NCBI RefSeq assembly: GCF_900103185.1
Contig: NZ_FNJD01000012.1
Span: 1 to 64,000 of the forward strand
Length of the DNA stretch: 64,000 nt
Source of the DNA: Sulfitobacter litoralis
GTDB lineage: Bacteria; Pseudomonadota; Alphaproteobacteria; Rhodobacterales; Rhodobacteraceae
Direction of reading: 5' to 3'
Positions 28,222-35,686 of the stretch are shown here, in pieces; position 1 is the stretch's first letter; every line of letters begins with the position of its first letter. Position numbers and translations under genes: made by a program. The notes under the pieces are model-generated. The model was not told where the DNA came from and ran no database searches. It saw only the letters and a list, made by a program, of their open reading frames with translations.

Positions 28222-28902
28222 TCAGCTTTCGGTTTTGGGTGCGCGGCGGCGGCGCAGGAAGAAAAGGCTCATCCCAAGCCAGATCGCGGCAAGAGAGAAC
28301 CAAGTGATCGCATATTGCAAGTGATCGTTGGGAATTCGGGCGGTATCGACGGGCAACGGGCTGATCCCCGCTGCCGGCGGGGTGCTGCTGCGTGTGACCA
28401 GCAGCACAGGCTGCGTCCCAAGTGTTCGGGCCATGGCTGGCACATCGCGGGCAAACCAGATATTGCCTTTCAGGTCGGCCTCGGGCGTGAAGCTATCGGT
28501 TTCCTGCGGCCATTGCAGATTGCCCGTGACGGTTGCGGGGCCATCGGAGCGGGCGACGTTCTTGGCGCTGGCCACCGCGAAACCGCGATCCACCATGATC
28601 CGGCGACCATCCTCAAGCACGAAGGGTGTGATGATCCGGTAGCCTGCACCGACGTCCTTTTGGGACACGAGCACATGCACCTCGCCCTGTTCGAACGTGC
28701 CCGACACGGTAACGGGCAGATAGGCGTCAAGGTCGCGGTTCACCGACGCAGGCAAGTCGACCGGTGCGGCAGCAATGCGGGTGTTGATGTCGGCGATTAT
28801 CGCTTCTTTCCAGGCTAGCCGCTGAATCTGCCAAACGCCCAGCCATATCAGGATAGCAGCCCCGCCAAGGCCGACAATCAGCAGGAATAGCGTGCGACGC
28901 AT
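28222..28902 (-). CDS. surf1: SURF1-family cytochrome oxidase assembly protein
   Basis: A 226-residue inner-membrane protein with one transmembrane helix at each end (about 4-24 and 198-218) and a periplasmic loop, as in Surf1/Shy1. It helps heme a insertion into subunit I of aa3 oxidase. GVWQIQRLAWKEAII and VDRGFAV are family blocks. It follows ctaE in the operon. The start at 28902 (MRRTLFLLIVG) is chosen over 28959 because the signal anchor begins there. Confidence 0.92.
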   Translation of the reverse strand: MRRTLFLLIVGLGGAAILIWLGVWQIQRLAWKEAIIADINTRIAAAPVDLPASVNRDLDAYLPVTVSGTFEQGEVHVLVSQKDVGAGYRIITPFVLEDGRRIMVDRGFAVASAKNVARSDGPATVTGNLQWPQETDSFTPEADLKGNIWFARDVPAMARTLGTQPVLLVTRSSTPPAAGISPLPVDTARIPNDHLQYAITWFSLAAIWLGMSLFFLRRRRAPKTES

Positions 28903-29022
28903 AAAGCTCTCTTGAGGTTGGCACCCGTGGACAGGTGGCGGCAATGCAAAGGCGCGCAAGGTCCCCCTCGCGCGCCTGTTGCTTTTAGTGATTGCGGCCC
29001 GATTTGCAAGCCGACTGCGGGC

Positions 29023-29826
29023 TTAGATGCCCCACATGTAGACGGCGAAGAAAAGGAACAGCCAGACCACATCCACAAAGTGCCAGTACCAGGCTGCGGC
29101 CTCAAAGCCGACGTGCTGCTCTTGGGTAAAGTGCCCTTTGATCGCGCGGACCAGACAAACCGCCAAGAAGATCGTACCGATTGCAACGTGGAAACCGTGG
29201 AAACCCGTCGCCATAAAGAAGCTGGAGAAGAACAGGTCGCCCCCGAAAGTCCAATCGTCGTGGACCAGCAGTTCGTAATACTCATAGGCTTGGAACGCGG
29301 TGAACAGCATGCCCAAAACGATCGCGATGGACAGGCCGGCGATCAGGTCTTTGCGGTTGTTCTCGTGGACCAGCGCGTGGTGCGCCCAAGTCACGGCACA
29401 GCCCGACAGCAGCAGGATCAGCGTGTTGATCAGCGGCAAGTGGAAGGCGTCAACGGGAATGATATCCGGCTGCACATAGGTGGAGCCTGGGAATTCATCC
29501 ATCGGGTAGAGGGCTTCTTTGAAGAAGGTCCAGAACCACGCGACAAAGAACATTACTTCGGACATGATAAACAGGATGAAACCATAGCGCAGACCGATGC
29601 GCACAACGTTGGTGTGATCACCGACGTGGCTTTCAGCAACAACCTCGGACCACCATCCGAACATGCAATACAGCACGGCAACCAGACCACCCAAGAAGAC
29701 GAAGGGGGTTACATCGTGCATCCAGAAAACACCACCAACCAGCATGACGCAGCCGGCAATGGAGCTGAGCAGTGGCCATGTGGACGGCGGCAGAATGTGG
29801 TAATCATGGTTCTTTTCATGGGCCAT
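29023..29826 (-). CDS. ctaE: Cytochrome c oxidase subunit III
   Basis: A 267-residue seven-helix membrane subunit of aa3 oxidase. The N-terminus [18 protein letters not shown], the conserved [10 protein letters not shown] with the membrane glutamate, and the C-terminal [17 protein letters not shown] are clear. It stabilises proton uptake into subunit I. ctaG ends 23 bases upstream. Subunit I (ctaD) is not in the window. Confidence 0.97.
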   Translation of the reverse strand: MAHEKNHDYHILPPSTWPLLSSIAGCVMLVGGVFWMHDVTPFVFLGGLVAVLYCMFGWWSEVVAESHVGDHTNVVRIGLRYGFILFIMSEVMFFVAWFWTFFKEALYPMDEFPGSTYVQPDIIPVDAFHLPLINTLILLLSGCAVTWAHHALVHENNRKDLIAGLSIAIVLGMLFTAFQAYEYYELLVHDDWTFGGDLFFSSFFMATGFHGFHVAIGTIFLAVCLVRAIKGHFTQEQHVGFEAAAWYWHFVDVVWLFLFFAVYMWGI

Positions 29827-29849
29827 TGGTTCAGTCCCTCACCTTTTTC

Positions 29850-30425
29850 TTAATTCAGGTTTATCGCGCTGTCCTGATCGGGGGCTTCATAGTCCTCGGG
29901 CAGGTCAATTTCATAGAACGTATAAGACAGTGTGATCGTATGTACATACTTGCCATCACGGTCTTCGACGATTTCGGGGTCAACAAAGAAGCTGACGGGC
30001 ATTTGAACACGCTCACCGGGGGCGAGCACCTGTTCAGTAAAGCAGAAGCATTCGATCTTTTCAAAAAACGCCCCGGCGGCATAGGGCGTAACATTATAAG
30101 ACGCCTGCCCCGCAACCGGGTGATCGGTGGGGTTATAAGCCTCGTAGAACGCTAGCCCTGTTTCGCCGATGCGCAGCGTCATCTCGGTTGCAACAGGTTT
30201 GAATTCCCACGGCATATTGTCGTTCAGGCTACCGTCAAAGCGTACGGTGATCGTCTGGTCAAGAACGCCACCTTCTGCGCTTGCAACCTGCCCCGGCGTC
30301 CCGCCAAAGCCGGTGACGCGGCAGAACCAGTCGTAAAACGGAACAGACGCCCACGCGAGGCCGCCCATCAGAACCACAACAGTGACGGTCTGCATGACAG
30401 TCTTGGCGGGTCCGGACAAAGCCAT
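29850..30425 (-). CDS. ctaG: Cytochrome c oxidase assembly protein CtaG/Cox11
   Basis: A 191-residue Cox11-type copper chaperone that delivers copper to the CuB site. One N-terminal membrane helix (about 8-28) anchors a periplasmic domain. The copper-binding CFCF is at 126-129, and the conserved C35 is in YDWFCRVTGFGG. ATG overlaps the coxF stop (TGATG). Confidence 0.96.
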   Translation of the reverse strand: MALSGPAKTVMQTVTVVVLMGGLAWASVPFYDWFCRVTGFGGTPGQVASAEGGVLDQTITVRFDGSLNDNMPWEFKPVATEMTLRIGETGLAFYEAYNPTDHPVAGQASYNVTPYAAGAFFEKIECFCFTEQVLAPGERVQMPVSFFVDPEIVEDRDGKYVHTITLSYTFYEIDLPEDYEAPDQDSAINLN

Positions 30426-30601
30426 CAGTTGCTCTCCTGCGTTTGGATGTCCCCACCCGGCAGATCGTTGAAATCGATGTTGGTGATTTTAACGAAAGTC
30501 AGCGCCATGACCAGTACAACAAAGCCAGCCAAAAGCAGACCAACGCCCAGATTGCGCCCGCGACGACGGGTGTGAATTTCGTGTTCTGCGCGAATGCCCA
30601 T
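30425..30601 (-). CDS. coxF: CoxF-like small membrane protein of the oxidase operon
   Basis: A 58-residue protein with one transmembrane helix (about residues 17-37) and a short acidic tail. A small protein at this place between ctaB and ctaG is usual in Rhodobacteraceae and Paracoccus and is called CoxF; its function is not established. ATG at 30601 overlaps the ctaB stop (TAATG), and its own stop overlaps ctaG. The longer frame to 30676 runs through ctaB. Confidence 0.8.
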   Translation of the reverse strand: MGIRAEHEIHTRRRGRNLGVGLLLAGFVVLVMALTFVKITNIDFNDLPGGDIQTQESN

Positions 30602-31536
30602 TACCAGCCTCCCATGCCATAGCCGCGCAGGGTCGCCTCTGCGAGAATGGCCCCGAAGTGCAGGAAAAGATACCACAGGGACAGACGGAAGAACTTGCGC
30701 TCTACGCGGAAATCATCAGCTTCGCTGTCATCTTCGTCACGCTTCCAGATACGGAACGCGCCAATCAGGAACAGCAGGTTCAAAACGCCGGCGGTGACCA
30801 GATAGATCGGCCCACCGATCGAGGTGAAGCCGGTGCCGACAGCCAGAATGACCAACAAAACAGTGTACGCCAGAATGTGACGACGGGTAGAGCGACGCCC
30901 GTGCGTCACGGTCAGCATCGGCACTTTTGCATCGTCATAGTCATTGCGCATGAACAGCGCCAAAGCCCAGAAGTGCGGCGGCGTCCACATGAAGATCAGC
31001 GCGAACATCAGCCATGCTTCGACAGAGAAGCTGCCGGTAGCGATGATCCAGCCGATCACAGGCGGGAACGCACCCGCAGCGCCGCCGATAACGATGTTCT
31101 GCGGTGTCGCGCGCTTGAGCCACATGGAATAGAAAACAGCGTAGAAGAGGATCGTGAACAGCAGCATGCCTGCGGCCAGCAGGTTTGCGGCCAACCCGAG
31201 CATCACAACCGACATCCCCGACAGCGCGACACCAATCGCCAGCGCTTCGCCCGGCTGGACGCGGCCCGACGGGATCGGGCGCCCTTGGGTCCGACGCATG
31301 ATCGCGTCGATGTCAGCGTCCCACCACATGTTCAGCGCACCAGAGGCCCCTGCCCCGATAGCGACGAACAAGATCGATGCAAAGCCAACCACCGGATGAA
31401 CAGAATTCGGCGCGGCCAACATGCCGACAAGCGCGGTGAAAACCACCAACTGCATGACGCGCGGCTTCATCAGGGCAAAGTAATCCCCGAACTGCGCTTC
31501 GTACTCGCCCGCAGGTGTCGTGCTGGTATCAGTCAT
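30601..31536 (-). CDS. ctaB: Protoheme IX farnesyltransferase (heme O synthase)
   Basis: A 311-residue UbiA-type prenyltransferase that adds farnesyl to heme b to make heme o. The metal/diphosphate motif is N69 MWWD73 ADID77, then RRTQGRP; a second Asp-rich loop is near RNDYDDAKVPML. About eight membrane helices. It supplies heme o for heme a synthesis. MTDTSTT at 31536 is preferred over 31581. Confidence 0.95.
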   Translation of the reverse strand: MTDTSTTPAGEYEAQFGDYFALMKPRVMQLVVFTALVGMLAAPNSVHPVVGFASILFVAIGAGASGALNMWWDADIDAIMRRTQGRPIPSGRVQPGEALAIGVALSGMSVVMLGLAANLLAAGMLLFTILFYAVFYSMWLKRATPQNIVIGGAAGAFPPVIGWIIATGSFSVEAWLMFALIFMWTPPHFWALALFMRNDYDDAKVPMLTVTHGRRSTRRHILAYTVLLVILAVGTGFTSIGGPIYLVTAGVLNLLFLIGAFRIWKRDEDDSEADDFRVERKFFRLSLWYLFLHFGAILAEATLRGYGMGGW

Positions 31537-31601
31537 GCGATCTCTCATACAAAAGGAACCCGGGGCGCGCACGTCGCGCACCCCGCATCAGCAATTGTGC
31601 C

Positions 31602-32498
31602 TTACTTGGACGCAACGGTCAGAGCTTGCGGAATGCCCGCATACTCTTCTTTCGCGTTACCCAGCCACTGTGCGTAAACCTCTTCCGAGACGACTTTCAC
31701 AGTGATCGGCATATAGGCGTGGGCGTTGCCGCACAATTCGGAGCACTGGCCAAAGTACACGCCTTCTTTCTCGGCGGTGAACCATGTTTCCGCCAGACGG
31801 CCAGGTACAGCGTCTTGCTTTACGCCGAAGGCAGGCATTGCCCACGAATGGATCACGTCGGAGCCGGTGACCTGAACCACGATCGTTTTGCCCACGGGGA
31901 TCACGACAGCGGTATCGGTCGCCAGCAGGAACTGCCGCTCGGTATAGCCGGCGGCTTCGAGCTGGGCGATGACCTCGGGTGTTTTGCGGTTTTCACCACC
32001 AACAGCAGGCGCACCGATCATGTAGCTGTCAAAGCCAAAGCCTTCGTCGACATAATCATAGGACCAGTACCACTGGTTGCCCGTCGCCTTGATCGTCAGA
32101 TCAGCTTGGGGAATTTCCTGTTGGCGGAACAGGATTGGCAGCGAATAGGCCCCGATCAGTACCAGAATCAGGATAGGTGCAACGGTCCAAAGGATCTCGA
32201 CCGGCGTGTGGTGCGTAAAGGAAGCGGCAACAGGGTTGCGCTTCTTATTGTAGCGGAACGCCACCCAAAGGATCAAACCGGTGACGAAGATGGTGATCAA
32301 GGTGATGATGATCAGGATAAGATAGTCCAGATCGTGGATGTCTTGCGCCACGCGGGTGACGGCTGGCTGAAAGCCCATCTTGCCGTCAATCGGCTCACCA
32401 ATGATTTCCAGCCCGTCGATGCGAAGGTTTTCCTGCGCCATTGCTGGCACGGCGGAAAAAGCGGCCATGAGACCCGAAAAAGAGAGAAGATGTTTCAT
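31602..32498 (-). CDS. ctaC: Cytochrome c oxidase subunit II
   Basis: A 298-residue CuA-bearing subunit that takes electrons from cytochrome c. It has a signal peptide ending AMAQE (about 21), two transmembrane hairpin helices and a cupredoxin domain. CuA ligands are visible: H217 in DVIHSW, C252, C256, H260 and M263 in CSELCGNAHAYM. First gene of the long minus-strand operon; tldD is divergent. The MKHLLSFSG start at 32498 begins the signal peptide. Confidence 0.96.
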   Translation of the reverse strand: MKHLLSFSGLMAAFSAVPAMAQENLRIDGLEIIGEPIDGKMGFQPAVTRVAQDIHDLDYLILIIITLITIFVTGLILWVAFRYNKKRNPVAASFTHHTPVEILWTVAPILILVLIGAYSLPILFRQQEIPQADLTIKATGNQWYWSYDYVDEGFGFDSYMIGAPAVGGENRKTPEVIAQLEAAGYTERQFLLATDTAVVIPVGKTIVVQVTGSDVIHSWAMPAFGVKQDAVPGRLAETWFTAEKEGVYFGQCSELCGNAHAYMPITVKVVSEEVYAQWLGNAKEEYAGIPQALTVASK

Positions 32499-32570
32499 AT
32501 GTCGTCCTGATCTTGTGACCATTGATAAGCGAATCCCAGCACCACCCCGCAAATGGAGTCAGCTGTCCCG

Positions 32571-32591
32571 TTGTAATCTTTACGCTTACAA
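32571..32591. promoter_or_regulatory. Dyad TTGTAA-N9-TTACAA in ctaC/tldD divergent region
   Basis: A 6-bp perfect dyad with a 9-base spacer, about 75 bases before the ctaC start, in AT-rich DNA. Such symmetry suits a dimeric regulator. No known regulator consensus is claimed. Confidence 0.35.
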
Positions 32592-32677
32592 TCATATTCT
32601 AACTTCAAGATAAAGACTTCTGCTTGCGTCAAACGGACGCGAAGCGATTTTTATGACACGATTCAAGGAACATTTTT

Positions 32678-34102
32678 ATGAGCCAGCCGCCTTTCAACCC
32701 CTTTGAGGCGCAGCTTGACCGTGACGCCGCACTGTCCATCCTGCGTGACGCTGTTGCAGGTGCCGATGACGGGGAACTGTTTTTCGAGCGCCGCCGCTCC
32801 GAAGGGTTGGTGTTTGACGACGGACGCCTGAAAACAGCGAGCTACGACGCTTCCGAAGGGTTCGGGCTGCGCGCCGTGCGCGGTGATGTGTCTGGGTACG
32901 CCCACTCGACCGAGATCACAGAGGCCGCTTTGCGCCGCGCAAGCGAGACGGCGCGGCTGGCCGTGGGTGCGGGCGGTGGCACTTGGGCGGATGCGCCTGC
33001 TGCGACCAATCAAAAGCTTTATACCGACGAAGATCCGATCGCTGGCGCGGCCTTCCCCGTCAAGGTCGACACCCTGCGCGAGATCGATGATTTCGCCCGC
33101 AGTCTGGATTCCCGTGTCGTGCAGGTCTCTGCCTCGATCTCTGCCTCCATTCAAGAAGTCGAGATACTGCGCCCCGAAGGAACATCCGTCCGCGATGTGC
33201 GCCCCATGACGCGGGTCAACGTGTCGGTGATCGTAGAACAAGACGGACGCCGCGAAAGCGGAACCGCGGGCGGCGGTGGCCGTGTTGGGCTGGACGGGCT
33301 GCTGGACCCCGTCGACTGGCAAGCCAAAATCCGCGAGGCTTTGCGCATCGCCTGCGTGAACCTGCGCGCCGTGCCTGCTCCTGCGGGGATGATGGATGTG
33401 GTGCTTGGCCCCGGCTGGCCCGGTATCTTGCTGCACGAGGCCATTGGTCACGGGCTGGAAGGCGACTTTAACCGCAAGGGATCAAGCGCGTTTGCAGGCC
33501 TCATGGGGCAGCGCATCGCGGCCAAAGGTGTGACGGTGCTGGATGACGGCACGCTGCCTGATCGGCGCGGGTCTATCTCTATTGATGACGAAGGCACGCC
33601 CTCGGCCAAGAATGTGCTGATCGAGGACGGCGTGCTGGTCGGCTATATGCAGGACCGGCAGAACGCGCGCCTGATGGGCGTTGCCCCGACCGGCAATGGC
33701 CGTCGCGAATCCTATGCACACGCTCCGATGCCGCGCATGACCAATACCTATATGCTGGGTGGCGACGTAGCCCCCGGTGATATCGTCGCCGATCTGAAGG
33801 ACGGCATCTATGCGGTCGGCTTCGGCGGCGGGCAGGTGGATATCACCAATGGCAAGTTCGTGTTCTCCTGCACCGAAGCCTACCGTGTGCGCAACGGGGT
33901 GGTGGGCGATCCGGTCAAAGGGGCCACTCTGATCGGCGACGGGGCCACCGCGCTGCAACAGATCCGCGCCATCGGCAATGATCCCGCGCTGGATCCCGGC
34001 ATGGGCAATTGCGGCAAAGCGGGCCAATGGGTGCCCGTTGGTGTTGGACAGCCGACATTAATGATCGGCGGGTTGACCGTCGGCGGTGCCGCCGCCGCAT
34101 AA
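32678..34102 (+). CDS. tldD: Metalloprotease TldD
   Basis: A 474-residue TldD-type zinc protease, the partner of TldE/PmbA in unfolded-peptide cleavage and modified-peptide maturation. The HExxxH motif HEAIGHGLEGD is near residue 252, and the C-terminal metal cysteine is probably in CGKAGQWVPVGVGQPT, the usual TldD ending. AAGGA precedes the ATG. The partner tldE/pmbA is not in the window. Confidence 0.96.
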   Translation: MSQPPFNPFEAQLDRDAALSILRDAVAGADDGELFFERRRSEGLVFDDGRLKTASYDASEGFGLRAVRGDVSGYAHSTEITEAALRRASETARLAVGAGGGTWADAPAATNQKLYTDEDPIAGAAFPVKVDTLREIDDFARSLDSRVVQVSASISASIQEVEILRPEGTSVRDVRPMTRVNVSVIVEQDGRRESGTAGGGGRVGLDGLLDPVDWQAKIREALRIACVNLRAVPAPAGMMDVVLGPGWPGILLHEAIGHGLEGDFNRKGSSAFAGLMGQRIAAKGVTVLDDGTLPDRRGSISIDDEGTPSAKNVLIEDGVLVGYMQDRQNARLMGVAPTGNGRRESYAHAPMPRMTNTYMLGGDVAPGDIVADLKDGIYAVGFGGGQVDITNGKFVFSCTEAYRVRNGVVGDPVKGATLIGDGATALQQIRAIGNDPALDPGMGNCGKAGQWVPVGVGQPTLMIGGLTVGGAAAA

Positions 34103-34114
34103 TGGGCTAAGGGG

Positions 34115-34200
34115 CAACCGGATGGGCGGGGGTGACGCGCTCCATCCGGTTGATCCAACATGGCCGTGAAATCAGCGGCGTGAGATCAGGGGCGTGAAGG
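34115..34200. repeat. Stem-loop and 14-bp tandem repeat between tldD and dprA
   Basis: CAACCGGATGG (34115-34125) pairs perfectly with CCATCCGGTTG (34142-34152) around a 16-base loop; no T-run follows. Directly after, GTGARATCAGSGGC is repeated in tandem at 34166-34179 and 34180-34193, with a partial third copy to 34200. The rest of the gap to dprA shows nothing recognisable. Confidence 0.55.
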
Positions 34201-34297
34201 TCCACAAACTCTATTCAAGTCAAATTAGTTCGACGCCGTTCATACTCTGTTAAGCTGCTTTCCCTAAAGCTGGTGGAGCAACGGACGGAGATACGGG

Positions 34298-35437
34298 ATG
34301 ACTGACAGGAACAACGCTCCTTCCTCTTCCACGCCCCCCATGGTCCCAGCCACCTTGGAAGACGACAGCTTTGCCCAGCTTCGTCTGTTGCGCTCGCGCC
34401 GCGTCGGCGTCGTGACATATTACCGGATGCTGCGTGAATACGGCACAGCCCGCGCCGCGCTGGAGGCTCTGCCCGAGGTTGCACGCGCCGCAGGCGTGAA
34501 AGACTATCGCATCTGCCCCGAGAACATCGTGCAGGCAGAGTTGCGCGCGGCCAAAGGCGCTGGCGCGCGGCTGGTCACCCACGACAGCGTAGCCTACCCC
34601 CCTCATTTAGCAGAACTCGACGACGCCCCCCCCTTTCTATGGGCCATCGGAGATATCGACCTGCTGCACCGCCCCTTGGTGTCGATTGTGGGCGCGCGGA
34701 ATGCCTCCTCCCTCGGGACGCGCATGACACGCGCCTTGGCGCGCGGCTTGGGAGAGGCGGGGTTTGCTGTCGTTTCAGGGCTAGCGCGGGGCATCGACGC
34801 CGCGGCGCATCAGGCCGCGCTGGAGACAGGCACCATCGCCGTTCAGGCGGGTGGCGTCGACGTGCTCTATCCGGTCGAGAATACCGATCTTGCCCACGAT
34901 ATTGCCACCCAAGGCCTGCGCCTTTCGGAACAGCCCATGGGCTTGCAACCGATGGCGCGGCATTTTCCCAGCCGCAACAGGATCATCGCAGGGCTGGCCC
35001 GCGCAACCGTCGTGGTCGAGGCGGCGGCGAAGTCAGGCAGCCTGATCACCGCCCGCGATGCGCTGGACCAGGGGCGCGATGTGCTGGCGGTGCCCGGCCA
35101 CCCGTTTGATGCACGTGCCGCGGGCTGCAACATGTTGATCCGTGACGGGGCCACGCTGGTGCGCAATGCCGCAGATGTGATCGCGCTTTTGGGCCCGACT
35201 CGGCAAGAGCAGCCCGTTGCGCCACCCCTCCACAGCCCACCACTGTCATCCGACCGTGACACTGAATCCCTGCACATCGAGATCTTGTCCCGCCTCGGCC
35301 CCAGCCCCGTCGCCGAAGATCAACTGTTGCGCGATTTGGCCGTGGCACCGGCTATTGCCACCCCTGTTATGGTAGAACTTGAGCTGAACGGCCGCATTTT
35401 GCGCCATGCGGGCGGGCTCGTGTCCCGAGCGGGCTGA
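34298..35437 (+). CDS. dprA: DNA-processing protein DprA
   Basis: A 379-residue DprA, which loads RecA on incoming single-stranded DNA in transformation. An N-terminal helix-hairpin-like region (about 20-80) precedes the Rossmann core: SIVGARNASSLG, SGLARGIDAAAH, FPSRNRIIAGLA and KSGSLITARDALDQGRDV. A C-terminal winged-helix (DML1-like) follows from about 315. GGAG precedes the ATG. Presence suggests competence potential; other com genes are not here. Confidence 0.95.
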   Translation: MTDRNNAPSSSTPPMVPATLEDDSFAQLRLLRSRRVGVVTYYRMLREYGTARAALEALPEVARAAGVKDYRICPENIVQAELRAAKGAGARLVTHDSVAYPPHLAELDDAPPFLWAIGDIDLLHRPLVSIVGARNASSLGTRMTRALARGLGEAGFAVVSGLARGIDAAAHQAALETGTIAVQAGGVDVLYPVENTDLAHDIATQGLRLSEQPMGLQPMARHFPSRNRIIAGLARATVVVEAAAKSGSLITARDALDQGRDVLAVPGHPFDARAAGCNMLIRDGATLVRNAADVIALLGPTRQEQPVAPPLHSPPLSSDRDTESLHIEILSRLGPSPVAEDQLLRDLAVAPAIATPVMVELELNGRILRHAGGLVSRAG

Positions 35438-35457
35438 ACACCGCGCAGCCGCCGCTT

Positions 35458-35505
35458 GGGGGCCAGCCCCCGCTTTGGACTTCATCCAAAGCCCCCCCCC
35501 GGGAT
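35458..35505. repeat. GC-rich palindromic intergenic repeat, copy B
   Basis: GGGGGCCAGCCCCC (35458-35471) leads into a second hairpin, GCTTTGGA-cttca-TCCAAAGC (35472-35492), then a C-run and GGGATTTAGG. It starts 20 bases after the dprA stop and could end its transcript. It belongs to the same family as the copies near 22.2 and 53.97 kb, with an extra hairpin. Confidence 0.65.
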
Positions 35506-35686
35506 TTAGGCCCATTTGGAATGGCCGCACAGCGGCGTGTTCGGGTCGTCAAATCGGTGCCATGAGCTGCTTCAAACCCCGTATTTCAAAGGGGTCGCGC
35601 TGTTCTGCGGATTGACAAACTTCGCTTCACGCCACATGTCACAGCATAAGCCACGCGAATTAATTTGATCCAAGGTGCCGAATTTT

